Position numbers and translations under genes: made by a program. This document shows, in pieces, positions 1 to 8,611 of a DNA stretch of 64,000 nucleotides; within the stretch, counting starts at the first letter, position 1, and each line of letters begins with the position of its first letter. The stretch is from Bacteroidota bacterium (GTDB lineage Bacteria > Bacteroidota > Bacteroidia > Chitinophagales > Chitinophagaceae). Under the pieces are notes generated by a model that ran no database searches, was not told where the DNA came from, and was given only the letters and a program-made list of their open reading frames with translations. Location of the stretch: contig CANGEP010000001.1 of assembly GCA_947452905.1 (NCBI GenBank), positions 496,001 to 560,000 of the forward strand, given 5' to 3'.

Positions 1-187
1 GTAAAACCCAAATGAGTTGGTATCCAAATTTGGCTCCTCCTTGTAAATCTGTAGCCCAGTTTCCAGGGTCCATATAGCCAACACTTACCAAATAAGCGGG
101 TCCAATGAAGGCCAATAGTTTCCTAATGCCTTTTTTACCTTTAATAGGCACAGATTCATGTAAAGTATCTAATGATTTTTCGGACAT
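1..187 (-). CDS. Nramp-family divalent metal transporter, N-terminal part (cut by window edge)
   Basis: The gene reads off the left edge, so only the first 62 residues are present. After a short charged cytosolic N-terminus comes the first membrane segment, with [20 protein letters not shown] at residues 28-47. The DPGN stretch (40-43) is the Nramp signature whose Asp and Asn bind Mn2+ or Fe2+ in the transporter core. The family imports Mn2+/Fe2+ with protons across the inner membrane. The start codon is the ATG at 187-185. The gene diverges from the lipoprotein gene at 231 with 43 bases between the two starts. MntH is the likely type, but the rest of the protein is outside the window. Confidence 0.85.
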   Translation of the reverse strand, partial: MSEKSLDTLHESVPIKGKKGIRKLLAFIGPAYLVSVGYMDPGNWATDLQGGAKFGYQLIWVL

Positions 188-230
188 ACTATTATTGTAA
201 AATTAGTCTATTTTAGCATAAAATTAGTTC

Positions 231-1175
231 ATGCCTAAAGGCCTATTGATTATCACTTTATTATTCTTGTTTGCTTGTGGCGAAAAGAAAACAGATTTAA
301 GCGGAAATACGCCTATTAAAATAAATGATTTTAATAAAGTTTTTAAAGCTACTGAGTTGCCTGTTACCATGACGGATAGCAATCTAGAAAAATATGCTGA
401 CACTTTAACCATTGGACGTAAAGCTTTAGCTCAATTTGTGCCCGACTCTGTTGTAGAAAAAATTATTGCCTTAAAAAATGAGAAGGCCGTTTTACATCCA
501 TTAATTAGAATTGAAAAAGAGGAGGAATATTATTTATTACTCAATGTGCAACATCCCAAAAAACAAGAAATCGCAGTAGTCGTATTTAGTAAGAAAAATA
601 AATATTTAGACTATAAAATTATCACCGATTTTTCGGAAGAGAATAAAACTTCAAAACTATACGGGAAAACCTTATCCATCAATAGAGAACCTTCCTTTTT
701 GGTAGAAGAAAATAAATTGGGTGCTGACAATGCATTAACCTATGAGAAAAAAGGTTGGGCGTATACGGATAGTAATTTTAGATTAATTTATTTTGACAGC
801 AATAAAAAGCCAGAATCTAAACAAGTAATTAATCCTATTGATACACTAAGTATGAATAATGAATTAAGTGGCGATTACGCAAGGGATAGTAAAAATTTTA
901 TGTCTCTCAGAGATTTGGGGCCTAATAAATATCAATTCTTTTTACACTTTGAAAAAAAAGAAGGTAGTTGTACTGGTGAACTAAAAGGTGTTTTAAATTT
1001 TACTAAAAACACTGCTACTTTTAATGAAAAAGGCGATCCTTGCATTATTCATTTTAAAATAAATGGTAATGTTATCAGTATTAAAGAAGAGGGAAATTGC
1101 GGCAATCATCGCAATATGACATGTTATTTTAATGATGAATACGATAAGAAAAGAAGGCCCAAGAAGAAAAAATAA
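231..1175 (+). CDS. Hypothetical lipoprotein with lysine-rich C-terminus
   Basis: I do not recognise the family. The N-terminus is a lipoprotein signal: hydrophobic residues 5-15 followed by Cys16 in a lipobox (LFAC), so the mature protein should be lipidated and held in the envelope. The 314-residue protein is rich in Lys, Asn and Asp. Four cysteines lie in the last 70 residues (contexts GSCTG, DPCII, GNCGN, MTCYF), which suggests a small disulfide-stabilised extracytoplasmic domain. The last ten residues are almost all Lys and Arg. It stands alone between a divergent metal transporter gene and the glucan phosphorylase homologue. No function is proposed. Confidence 0.75.
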   Translation: MPKGLLIITLLFLFACGEKKTDLSGNTPIKINDFNKVFKATELPVTMTDSNLEKYADTLTIGRKALAQFVPDSVVEKIIALKNEKAVLHPLIRIEKEEEYYLLLNVQHPKKQEIAVVVFSKKNKYLDYKIITDFSEENKTSKLYGKTLSINREPSFLVEENKLGADNALTYEKKGWAYTDSNFRLIYFDSNKKPESKQVINPIDTLSMNNELSGDYARDSKNFMSLRDLGPNKYQFFLHFEKKEGSCTGELKGVLNFTKNTATFNEKGDPCIIHFKINGNVISIKEEGNCGNHRNMTCYFNDEYDKKRRPKKKK

Positions 1176-1283
1176 TCCACAAAAAGGCGTTGCAAACGAT
1201 TGTTATTAACACCCTAATGTGTAAAAGATACATTTTAGGCAAATACCATTATATTGCAGCCAAATCAACAAAGCACATCTTAT

Positions 1284-2939
1284 ATGAGTTTTAGAAATTA
1301 CCAAGTGCCTTACACAATTAATGAACAGTTTAAGAAAAAGGCAGCTTATTTTTCTATGGAATTTGCCATCCACCAACCCTTAAAAATATATAGTGGTGGA
1401 TTAGGTTTTTTAGCAGGCTCTCACTTAAGAAGTGCCTATGAATTAAATCAAAATATGATAGGTGTAGGTATCCTTTGGAAATATGGATACTATGACCAAG
1501 CAAGAAACCAGGATCAAACTTTACAAGTAACTTTTATGGAAAAGATTTATTCTTTTCTTGAAGATACTGGTATCAAATATCAGATCATGATTCATGATCA
1601 TCCTGTTTGGGTTAAAGCTTATTATTTAGCACCCTCTACTTTTTGCAGTGCTCCTTTATTTTTATTAAGTACCGATTTACCTGAAAACGATTATGTTTCT
1701 CAGACAATCACTCATCGTTTATATGATGCGAATGTAGCTACAAAAGTGGCTCAATTTATATTATTAGGAGTTGGTGGTGCAAAGCTTATAGATGAAATTG
1801 GATTTAATCCAGAAGTTTACCATTTAAATGAAGCACACGGCTTCTCTTCTGCTTTCTACTTATTACATAAATTCAAATCATTAGAAGAAGTTAAAAAGCG
1901 TTTGGTATTTACTACACATACCCCCGAAGAAGCTGGTAACGAAAAACATGATATTTATTTATGTCATAAAATGGGTTATTTCTGCGGATTAAGTATTGAT
2001 GAAGTTAGAAAACTAACTGGTATACATGATGACCAATTTAATCACTCTTTAGCAGCGCTTCGTTTTGCTAGAAAAGCAAATGGAGTATCTGAATTACATG
2101 GACATGTATCACGTGAAATGTGGGGTAAATATGAAGGCATCTGCCCTATCGATCATATCACCAACGCGCAAAACTGGCGTTATTGGGCCGATAAGCAATT
2201 GTATAAATTTGCAGAAGCGAATGATGATGCAGGCTTTGACGACAGAAAATGGTATTTAAAAAAGCGTGCTTTTGAAATAGTTGCCGATCAAACTGGTAAA
2301 GTATTTGACCCTAATGTTTTAACTATTGTTTGGGCACGTCGCTTTGCGGGTTACAAACGCGCCGATTTCTTATCTTGGGATTTAGAAAGATTCGAGAAAT
2401 TATTGGGAAACTTAAAACATCCAGTTCAAATTATTTTTGCAGGCAAACCCTATCCTGTTGATTACCCTGCTATTTCGCAATTCAATAACTTAGTACACTT
2501 AAGCAAAAACTATAATAATGTAGCCGTATTAATTGGCTATGAATTAGGCTTAAGCAAGCGTATGAAGCAAGCTTCAGATGTTTGGTTAAATAACCCACGT
2601 GTGCCTAGAGAAGCTTCTGGTACTTCTGGAATGACAGCAGCAATGAATGGTGCTGTAAACTTTTCTACCGATGATGGATGGATCCCAGAATTTGTAAATC
2701 ATGGCAATAATGGATTTGTAGTACCTAAGGCTGATTATGCTAATATGAGTACTCAAGAGCAAGATGATTATGATTTAAACGAATTATACAAAATTTTAGA
2801 AGACCAAATTGTTCCAATGTATTACGAGAATCGTGACACTTGGAGATCTATTACAAAAAATGGCATGAGAGATGTTAGATTCCAATTTGACAGTAATAGA
2901 ATGGCCGAAGAATATTACGAGAAAATGTATAAAATCTAA
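1284..2939 (+). CDS. GT35-type alpha-glucan phosphorylase homologue lacking the PLP lysine
   Basis: This matches the short alpha-glucan phosphorylase group (about 550 residues instead of over 800). Visible signatures are YFSMEF and IYSGGLGFLAGSHL near the N-terminus, YHLNEAHG in the middle, WARRFAGYKR, and the cofactor loop EASGTSGM near residue 450. Phosphorylases release glucose 1-phosphate from glycogen or maltodextrin using PLP bound to a Lys right after this Met. Here that residue is Thr451 (ACA at 2634), so classical phosphorolysis is doubtful. An in-frame TTG at 1254 would add ten residues, but the ATG at 1284 leads straight into the conserved region and is preferred. A bidirectional terminator follows. 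No signal peptide, so cytosolic. The fold is clear; the activity is not. Confidence 0.85.
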   Translation: MSFRNYQVPYTINEQFKKKAAYFSMEFAIHQPLKIYSGGLGFLAGSHLRSAYELNQNMIGVGILWKYGYYDQARNQDQTLQVTFMEKIYSFLEDTGIKYQIMIHDHPVWVKAYYLAPSTFCSAPLFLLSTDLPENDYVSQTITHRLYDANVATKVAQFILLGVGGAKLIDEIGFNPEVYHLNEAHGFSSAFYLLHKFKSLEEVKKRLVFTTHTPEEAGNEKHDIYLCHKMGYFCGLSIDEVRKLTGIHDDQFNHSLAALRFARKANGVSELHGHVSREMWGKYEGICPIDHITNAQNWRYWADKQLYKFAEANDDAGFDDRKWYLKKRAFEIVADQTGKVFDPNVLTIVWARRFAGYKRADFLSWDLERFEKLLGNLKHPVQIIFAGKPYPVDYPAISQFNNLVHLSKNYNNVAVLIGYELGLSKRMKQASDVWLNNPRVPREASGTSGMTAAMNGAVNFSTDDGWIPEFVNHGNNGFVVPKADYANMSTQEQDDYDLNELYKILEDQIVPMYYENRDTWRSITKNGMRDVRFQFDSNRMAEEYYEKMYKI

Positions 2940-2970
2940 TACTGCTATTTATTTAACATAAGTACAAAAA

Positions 2971-2997
2971 AAATCCCCTTTCATTTGAAGGGGATTT
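2971..2997. terminator. Bidirectional intrinsic terminator
   Basis: Perfect 10-base arms AAATCCCCTT (2971-2980) and AAGGGGATTT (2988-2997) with a 7-base loop, flanked by A-runs on the left and T-runs on the right. It lies between two convergent genes and can end both the phosphorylase-like gene (+) and the six-gene uxuA-to-DUF1080 operon (-). Confidence 0.9.
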
Positions 2998-3011
2998 TTT
3001 TGCCTTTACCT

Positions 3012-4409
3012 TTAATGTAAAGGTTTAATTTTTATACTTCGATAAGACACATTAGTGCCATGTTCTTGTAATAGTATATGTCCTTTTTCAGCCATTCCAA
3101 AATTAGGCCAGTTGGCATATTTACTTCTAGCTACTAAAGCATAAAAGTATTGCGTTCCTCTCTGATATTCAATTACCTTCCACCCATTGATCCAATGCTC
3201 CACTTTTCCATCAGGGAATACTACAATACGTCCTCTATTCCATTCTCCAACAGGGAATTTTTCTCTTCTTTGTTGCCCAATTCTTAATGCAGGAATTAAA
3301 TCATATAAAGATGCCATCGTTCTATTTCCAATACTACCCAATTTAGCATCTGGATGTTTATCGTCATCCAAAATTTGATATTCTAACCCAATGGCAGAAC
3401 CTTGATTTTTTTCAGACTCTGTAACAAAATATTTTACACCACTATTGGCGGTATCGGTTATTTTAAATTCAAATTGTAAATCAAAAGCACCAAACTCATC
3501 TTCTGTTAAAATATCTCCCCCATTTCTTGACTCTGCTCCATTGGAACCTCTAACATTTAAAGTTCCATTTTCAATATACCAAGAACCATCTGTTGGGAAA
3601 CTAGTTTTATATGCCGATCTCCAGCCCTTAAATGTTTTACCATCCCATAATAATCGCACTCCTGTTTTTGCTTCTTCAGGTGAAACGGTATTAGGAATTA
3701 AGTTTACTACAAATAAGTTTTCAGGTGGTGCTGGCTTAAGTTGAGTGGTTTGAATTTTTATATTTTTCCATCTTACTTCTTGACCAATTTCTTTGGGATC
3801 ATGAATTTGATGTACTTGTAAAGAAATAAAACCTTTGGGTGTCATATCGTCAATCACATGCGCACAAGGTATTCCATTAATCCATGTTCTAATGCTATTT
3901 CCAATGGCTTCTATTTTATAATGATTCCAGGCATTATTTTTGAACGCTTTTTTGGCCTCTACATTATACTCCAAAGGATACAACCATCCTCTTCTTGATT
4001 CATCATATACTCCACCACTCCAAGCTCTCGAAGATGGATCTATCTCCATTTGATAACCATGAACTCTTTTAGGAGTAACTTTATCTGTCACATAGCATTT
4101 GTCATTTTCGTCATTTAACTCGCTGCGAAACTGAATGCCAGAATTCATGTTCACATCCACTTTTAAATCTAATTCCAAAATAAAATCACCATACAATTTT
4201 TCGGTTGACAAAAAACTATTGGGTTCATTAGCCACTGTTCTTCCAACAATTTCTCCGTTTTCAACAGTATATTTTGCCTTACCGTTATATTGTACCCAAC
4301 CTTTTAAATCTTTTCCATTAAATAAATTGGTGAAATTTGAATTTTGAGCAATCGATACGTTTATTGTACTCAAATAAATGAAAAATAAAAAAATTGAAAA
4401 CTTACGCAT
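3012..4409 (-). CDS. Secreted protein with two tandem DUF1080 (3-keto-disaccharide hydrolase-like) domains
   Basis: A signal peptide (about residues 1-21, ending SIAQ) precedes two beta-sandwich DUF1080 domains. The first (about 26-220) opens with [11 protein letters not shown] and carries NSGIQFRS; the second (about 248-463) opens with [11 protein letters not shown] and carries [11 protein letters not shown]1080 proteins resemble concanavalin-type sandwiches; some act on 3-keto-glycosides formed by Gfo/Idh/MocA dehydrogenases, by hydrolysis or hydration. Most are single-domain, so the duplication is notable. It is the last gene of the operon starting at uxuA, 15 bases after madM, and a strong terminator follows. 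The substrate cannot be read from the sequence. Periplasmic location is inferred from the signal peptide. Confidence 0.85.
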   Translation of the reverse strand: MRKFSIFLFFIYLSTINVSIAQNSNFTNLFNGKDLKGWVQYNGKAKYTVENGEIVGRTVANEPNSFLSTEKLYGDFILELDLKVDVNMNSGIQFRSELNDENDKCYVTDKVTPKRVHGYQMEIDPSSRAWSGGVYDESRRGWLYPLEYNVEAKKAFKNNAWNHYKIEAIGNSIRTWINGIPCAHVIDDMTPKGFISLQVHQIHDPKEIGQEVRWKNIKIQTTQLKPAPPENLFVVNLIPNTVSPEEAKTGVRLLWDGKTFKGWRSAYKTSFPTDGSWYIENGTLNVRGSNGAESRNGGDILTEDEFGAFDLQFEFKITDTANSGVKYFVTESEKNQGSAIGLEYQILDDDKHPDAKLGSIGNRTMASLYDLIPALRIGQQRREKFPVGEWNRGRIVVFPDGKVEHWINGWKVIEYQRGTQYFYALVARSKYANWPNFGMAEKGHILLQEHGTNVSYRSIKIKPLH

Positions 4410-4424
4410 AACTATATGTTTATA

Positions 4425-5171
4425 TTAATTAAGAAAATAATTTACAATGAAATACAAAACAGAAGGGCAAAGTAAACAACCCATGGCTGTATGAAAAGTG
4501 GCCGTTAAAGCTCCATATGGAACTAATTTAGGATCGGTGGCCGCTAAACCAGCAGATACACCACTAGTAGAGCCCACTAGCCCGCCAAATATCATAGCTG
4601 TTTGTGGATTGTCTAGTCCAATCCTTTTAGCAATAAAGGGAGTTAATATAGTCACAAAAATAGATTTAATTACTCCAATGGCAATGCTAATAGCAATCAC
4701 TGCACTACTTGCACCAATGGCAGCCCCCGTTACTGGGCCTACAATAAAAGTACAAGCACCCGCGCCTATGGTAGTAATATCTTTTGGATCATGGTAGCCC
4801 ATACTATAAGCAATTACTCCACCCATAATAAATGCTATCAGCGTACCTAATATTAAACATAGTAACCCTACTAATCCAGTTTTTTTAATCTCTGTAAAAC
4901 TAGCGCCCATGGCCGTGGACACAATCGAAAAATCACGAAGCATTGAGCCCCCTAAAATGGCCATACCTGAAAATGCTGGAATAGAAGCTACCCCTTTTTC
5001 ACCACCAAAATAAGCGATGATTAAACCCACACTAATGGCTATAGCAGCACCCGGTATTTTATTGTTGGTTAATTTTTTACCTACATAATAGGATACATAC
5101 ATAATAGCACTCACAATTAAAAAGGCAAATACCAAACCATTTTTATCTAATAATTTTATTAAATCGTTCAT
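4425..5171 (-). CDS. madM: Malonate/sodium symporter subunit MadM
   Basis: The 248-residue polytopic inner-membrane protein matches the large subunit of the MadLM malonate:Na+ symporter in length and pattern. Conserved glycine-rich stretches include MAILGGSMLRDFSIV, TTIGAGACTFIVGPVTGAAIG and FGGLVGSTSGVSAGLAATDPKL, all typical of MadM. MadL and MadM together import malonate. The start ATG shares its A with the last base of the madL stop codon (a one-base overlap), showing translational coupling. No malonate decarboxylase genes (madA-H or mdc) lie nearby. A MatB-like malonyl-CoA synthetase is encoded upstream in the same operon, which supports malonate as the substrate. Confidence 0.88.
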   Translation of the reverse strand: MNDLIKLLDKNGLVFAFLIVSAIMYVSYYVGKKLTNNKIPGAAIAISVGLIIAYFGGEKGVASIPAFSGMAILGGSMLRDFSIVSTAMGASFTEIKKTGLVGLLCLILGTLIAFIMGGVIAYSMGYHDPKDITTIGAGACTFIVGPVTGAAIGASSAVIAISIAIGVIKSIFVTILTPFIAKRIGLDNPQTAMIFGGLVGSTSGVSAGLAATDPKLVPYGALTATFHTAMGCLLCPSVLYFIVNYFLN

Positions 5172-5548
5172 TACTTAGTTTTTGAATGATTGAGAGAAGT
5201 AGACCATTTTGACATTACAGGTACTAATAAATAACAAGCAATAGTGGCTAATATACCTACTAAAATTGCCACCCATCCTCCCGACAAAGCAGCTTTAACA
5301 TTTTGTGTGGCCGACATGGCTACCACCACAGGAATGTACATGGTACTCCAAAATAATATTCCATTTTCTGTTTCAGTAGGTATTAAATTTTTCTTTTTAA
5401 AATAATCATTCCCCACCACCAATAGTAACATGGCAAAACCCACTCCTCCTAAATTACCAGTTAAATGAAATGCTTTACCTAGCATATCCCCTACAATATG
5501 TCCTATTAAAAAACAGGCTGCTAAAATTCCCACACCATAAATTTTCAT
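5171..5548 (-). CDS. madL: Malonate transporter subunit MadL
   Basis: At 125 residues with four predicted membrane segments it has the size of MadL, the small subunit of the malonate:Na+ symporter. The N-terminus IYGVGILAACFLIGHIVGDMLG and the following NLGGVGFAMLLLVVGNDYF match the family closely; the conserved GGVG and the tail before the final membrane helix are present. It is translationally coupled to madM. The upstream esterase gene ends 20 bases before its start, so all are probably on one mRNA. The pairing of madL with madM makes the call firm; which dicarboxylate is carried in vivo is inferred from the family and from matB. Confidence 0.87.
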   Translation of the reverse strand: MKIYGVGILAACFLIGHIVGDMLGKAFHLTGNLGGVGFAMLLLVVGNDYFKKKNLIPTETENGILFWSTMYIPVVVAMSATQNVKAALSGGWVAILVGILATIACYLLVPVMSKWSTSLNHSKTK

Positions 5549-5568
5549 TTTTAAAAATTTTAAGGTTA

Positions 5569-7116
5569 TTATTTATTTTGACTCTGCGAAATACGCTTTA
5601 CTTCTGCCTCAATAGCCGATCCCCAAACCTTATACCCCTCTTCATTATAATGTAATTTGTCGCCTTTATATAACTTTTTATTCGGCAGTCCATCTGCTCC
5701 TATAAATTTATCAAAAAAGCTGATGGTGTAAACATTAGAAACAGTCTTGCTATAATTCTCTATCAGTTGATTAGCGGCTTGTACTTTATCCCATGCACCC
5801 CATCGTTTTTCACTTGGTGAAATTTTTAACCAAGTAATGGGAACTGTGGGATATTTCTCCCTAATTATTTCCACCGTATATTTAAATAATTCCAACACTT
5901 GATCGGGTGTTTTATCTTTTTCTGAATCAGTTATGTCATTACCCACGTACATAAATATTGCTTTTGGCTGATGTGGATACACAATACGTTTAATATAATA
6001 AGCTACATCTCTCAAATTGGAGCCTCCAAATCCACGATGAATAATATCATTATAATGAATATCTTTTCTGATACTCGACCACATACGCATGTATGAACTA
6101 CCTAAAAAAAGCAGGGCAGAATCCGAATGTTTCTCCACTATATTCAAACTATCAAAGGTTTTAATTTCTTTTTCATACTTAAGCACTCCTTTGTCATTTT
6201 TGGTTACAATGGCTAATTGCGTATATAACCATGCCGACATGGCTTGAACAGCACTGTCTTGCAGATTTTTTTTATTGTCTAAGGTATGACCAGCTCCTAT
6301 AAAGGGTCTCCAACCTGTTGGGATTCCTAAGGAAAGGCAATGCCTATACAAAATATAAGGTCCATATTTAAACCCATGATACTCAAAAGAACTGTCATAA
6401 GGAACTAACTTATCATTTGTTCCTGCAATATTAAACAAGGGCAAATCTCCTTTTTGAATCCATTTATAATCAATGAGTGCCCCCCAATTATTCATTACGC
6501 CTTTTACTTTTGAAGAATATCCTTCATTGCCACTATTACCTTCTAGGGTTCCCCATTTTTGGGTATCAATATCACTGGGCACTTCTTGCTGATCCATATA
6601 CGCAATAGCTAAACAAGTTTTTGAACCAGCCGATGTTCCTGTAATAAAAATTTGTGAACTATCTACACCATATTTATCCGCATATTTCTTAAAAAATCGA
6701 ATGGCTGCTTTTCCATCTTGTTGAGCACGATAAAGGGCTTCATGATAATCCTTTTCTTCTTCTTTATTTTCAATACCTAATCTATAATCAATAGAAGCAG
6801 TTACATATCCTTTTTTAGAAAATGAATTACAAACCATAGCACTAATAGCACCTGTTTTTGAATTTGTTTTAAATCCCCCTCCATGAATAAATATTAATAA
6901 AGGTCTTTTGGTTACGGTATCCGAACTTGGTGGCGAAAATATATCCAAAAGTAATGTTTCCTTTTGACCCTTTATGTTTATTGCCTCCCCATATTTAATA
7001 TTAGTTATGGAATCGATAGTAGAGAATATTTCTTGTTTATATCTTTTTTGAGCCACTAGACCTTTGCCAATTGATAGTAACACAAAAAAGAAAATGATAT
7101 GATTTATTTTTTTCAT
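5569..7116 (-). CDS. Secreted two-domain esterase: alpha/beta hydrolase fused to SGNH hydrolase
   Basis: After a signal peptide (about 1-22) comes an alpha/beta hydrolase of the BD-FAE/acetyl-xylan esterase type with the oxyanion motif HGGGF (79-83), nucleophile elbow GTSAG (Ser162), an Asp near 235 and His277. A second domain from about residue 325 is an SGNH/GDSL-type hydrolase with GSSY (Ser341), GFGGS, GND (Asn393) and DKLH (Asp486, His489). Both catalytic sets look intact, so this should be a periplasmic bifunctional ester hydrolase. It starts inside the matB stop region (4-base ATGA overlap) and precedes madL. Its place between a malonyl-CoA synthetase and a malonate importer suggests that it removes malonyl esters, but acetyl or feruloyl esters are equally possible from motifs alone. 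Confidence 0.85.
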   Translation of the reverse strand: MKKINHIIFFFVLLSIGKGLVAQKRYKQEIFSTIDSITNIKYGEAINIKGQKETLLLDIFSPPSSDTVTKRPLLIFIHGGGFKTNSKTGAISAMVCNSFSKKGYVTASIDYRLGIENKEEEKDYHEALYRAQQDGKAAIRFFKKYADKYGVDSSQIFITGTSAGSKTCLAIAYMDQQEVPSDIDTQKWGTLEGNSGNEGYSSKVKGVMNNWGALIDYKWIQKGDLPLFNIAGTNDKLVPYDSSFEYHGFKYGPYILYRHCLSLGIPTGWRPFIGAGHTLDNKKNLQDSAVQAMSAWLYTQLAIVTKNDKGVLKYEKEIKTFDSLNIVEKHSDSALLFLGSSYMRMWSSIRKDIHYNDIIHRGFGGSNLRDVAYYIKRIVYPHQPKAIFMYVGNDITDSEKDKTPDQVLELFKYTVEIIREKYPTVPITWLKISPSEKRWGAWDKVQAANQLIENYSKTVSNVYTISFFDKFIGADGLPNKKLYKGDKLHYNEEGYKVWGSAIEAEVKRISQSQNK

Positions 7117-8600
7117 GGAATAAATAATTTTTTAAGTTCATTCTTTACCACTTTACCCATGGCATTACGAGGCAATTCATTTATAACTAAATATTTTCTA
7201 GGTTTTTTGTAGGAGGCCATTTGTGTTACTAACCAATTGGTTAAACTTTTTTCATCGAATACATTATTGGGCACTAGCACCAATGCAGCAACTATTAGCT
7301 CCCCCCACTCTTCATCTTCAATGCCCACTACTGCACAGTCATCAATAGTTTCATATTGTCTTAACACTTCTTCGATTTCTAAGGCCGAAATTTTATAGCC
7401 CCCCGATTTTATAATGTCTACCGAATTTCTACCCATAATTCTATAATAACCCTCTTCTACAATAGCAATATCTCCAGTTTTAAACCAGCCTTCTTTTGTA
7501 AATGCTTCATTGGTAGCTTCCTTCTTTTGCCAATATTCTTGAAAAACATTTTCTCCTTTTACAATAATCTCTCCTGCTTCTCCCTTTGGAACTTCTTGAT
7601 AATTTTCGTCCACTAATTTTATATGCACACCCGGTAAGGGCAAACCTACATAGCCCGCTTTTCTTTCTCCCCTATAGGGGTTACTAATTGCCATTCCTAG
7701 TTCAGTCATTCCATATCTTTCGAGTAATCTTTGACCACTTAAATGCTCCCATTTTTCCATCACAGAAACCGGAAGTGCTGCAGAACCACAAACCATTAAT
7801 CTAAATTTTTGCATACAGTCTTTTAAAATTTCTCTATCTGTATCAGTCAAATTTTCTAGATAACTTATTAATTTAAAATAAATAGTAGGCACTGCCATAA
7901 AAACATTGATAGATCCTTTAGCCAATAAATCAAAAATGGATTGTGCCGAAAACTGAGGCAAAAATGTACATGTTGCACCTACCCACATAGAGCAAGACAC
8001 TACATTAATGATACCATGTACATGGTGTAAAGGCAGTACACAAATAGTATTATCATTAGCAGACCATTCCCATGCTGTTATTAGTGTACTAACTTGTGCC
8101 TGAATGTTAGCATGTGTTGTTACCACTCCTTTAGGCTTATTGGTGGTGCCGCTTGTATATAAGATGAGTGCTCTACGAACAAGTTCAATTTTGGGTAATT
8201 CTTTAATAACATTATTGAAGGCTGCATCAATTACAATAGACCTGCAATTTGATTTTGCAATAAAGGGATTTAATAAAGTCTCATACTCTTTAGAAATAAT
8301 TAGTACTGTTGATCCAGTATCTTCTAATACATACTCTAAAGAAGGCAATGGATGTGTGATGCATAATGGAACAGCCACTCCTCCCGCTTGCCAAATAGCC
8401 CATAAAGTTTGCACATATTTAAATCCAGGGTTTACCATAAAAGCCACCCTAGCTTCTTTTAAATCCAGCACATCTATTAATAATATGGATGCTAAGTTTT
8501 GTGATTGATTTAGTAAATCCCTATAAGTAAAAGATCGCTCGTCTGAATAAATCGCAATTTTATCTATATTATTTTTTGCTTGCGCAATGATAGGCAACAT
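7113..8600 (-). CDS. matB: Malonyl-CoA synthetase-like acyl-CoA ligase (MatB/ACSF3 group)
   Basis: A 495-residue ANL-superfamily ligase with all core motifs: TSGTTNKPKG (149-158), RYGMTE (295-300), the hinge Asp in KTGD (377), GRNSVDIIKSGGYKI (390-404) and the catalytic Lys483 in RNAMGKVVKN. The stretches FRLMVCGSAALP (266-277) and QTLWAIWQAGGVAVPL (64-79) are very like MatB/ACSF3, which make malonyl-CoA from malonate, CoA and ATP. No signal peptide: cytosolic. It sits 11 bases after uxuA and overlaps the esterase gene by 4 bases. With madLM in the same operon, malonate is the best substrate guess; methylmalonate or another short acid remains possible. No malonyl-CoA decarboxylase is in the window. 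Confidence 0.82.
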   Translation of the reverse strand: MLPIIAQAKNNIDKIAIYSDERSFTYRDLLNQSQNLASILLIDVLDLKEARVAFMVNPGFKYVQTLWAIWQAGGVAVPLCITHPLPSLEYVLEDTGSTVLIISKEYETLLNPFIAKSNCRSIVIDAAFNNVIKELPKIELVRRALILYTSGTTNKPKGVVTTHANIQAQVSTLITAWEWSANDNTICVLPLHHVHGIINVVSCSMWVGATCTFLPQFSAQSIFDLLAKGSINVFMAVPTIYFKLISYLENLTDTDREILKDCMQKFRLMVCGSAALPVSVMEKWEHLSGQRLLERYGMTELGMAISNPYRGERKAGYVGLPLPGVHIKLVDENYQEVPKGEAGEIIVKGENVFQEYWQKKEATNEAFTKEGWFKTGDIAIVEEGYYRIMGRNSVDIIKSGGYKISALEIEEVLRQYETIDDCAVVGIEDEEWGELIVAALVLVPNNVFDEKSLTNWLVTQMASYKKPRKYLVINELPRNAMGKVVKNELKKLFIP

Positions 8601-8611
8601 AATCGTTTCGT

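Noticed and set aside
1254..1283. TTG start adding ten residues to the phosphorylase-like protein
   Set aside because: The ATG at 1284 fits the family start better.
8601..8608. AATCGTTT as further operator copies (also at 1194-1201, 14442-14449 and 47382-47389, some on the opposite strand)
   Set aside because: Only half of the 14-mer matches, which is expected by chance in AT-rich DNA.
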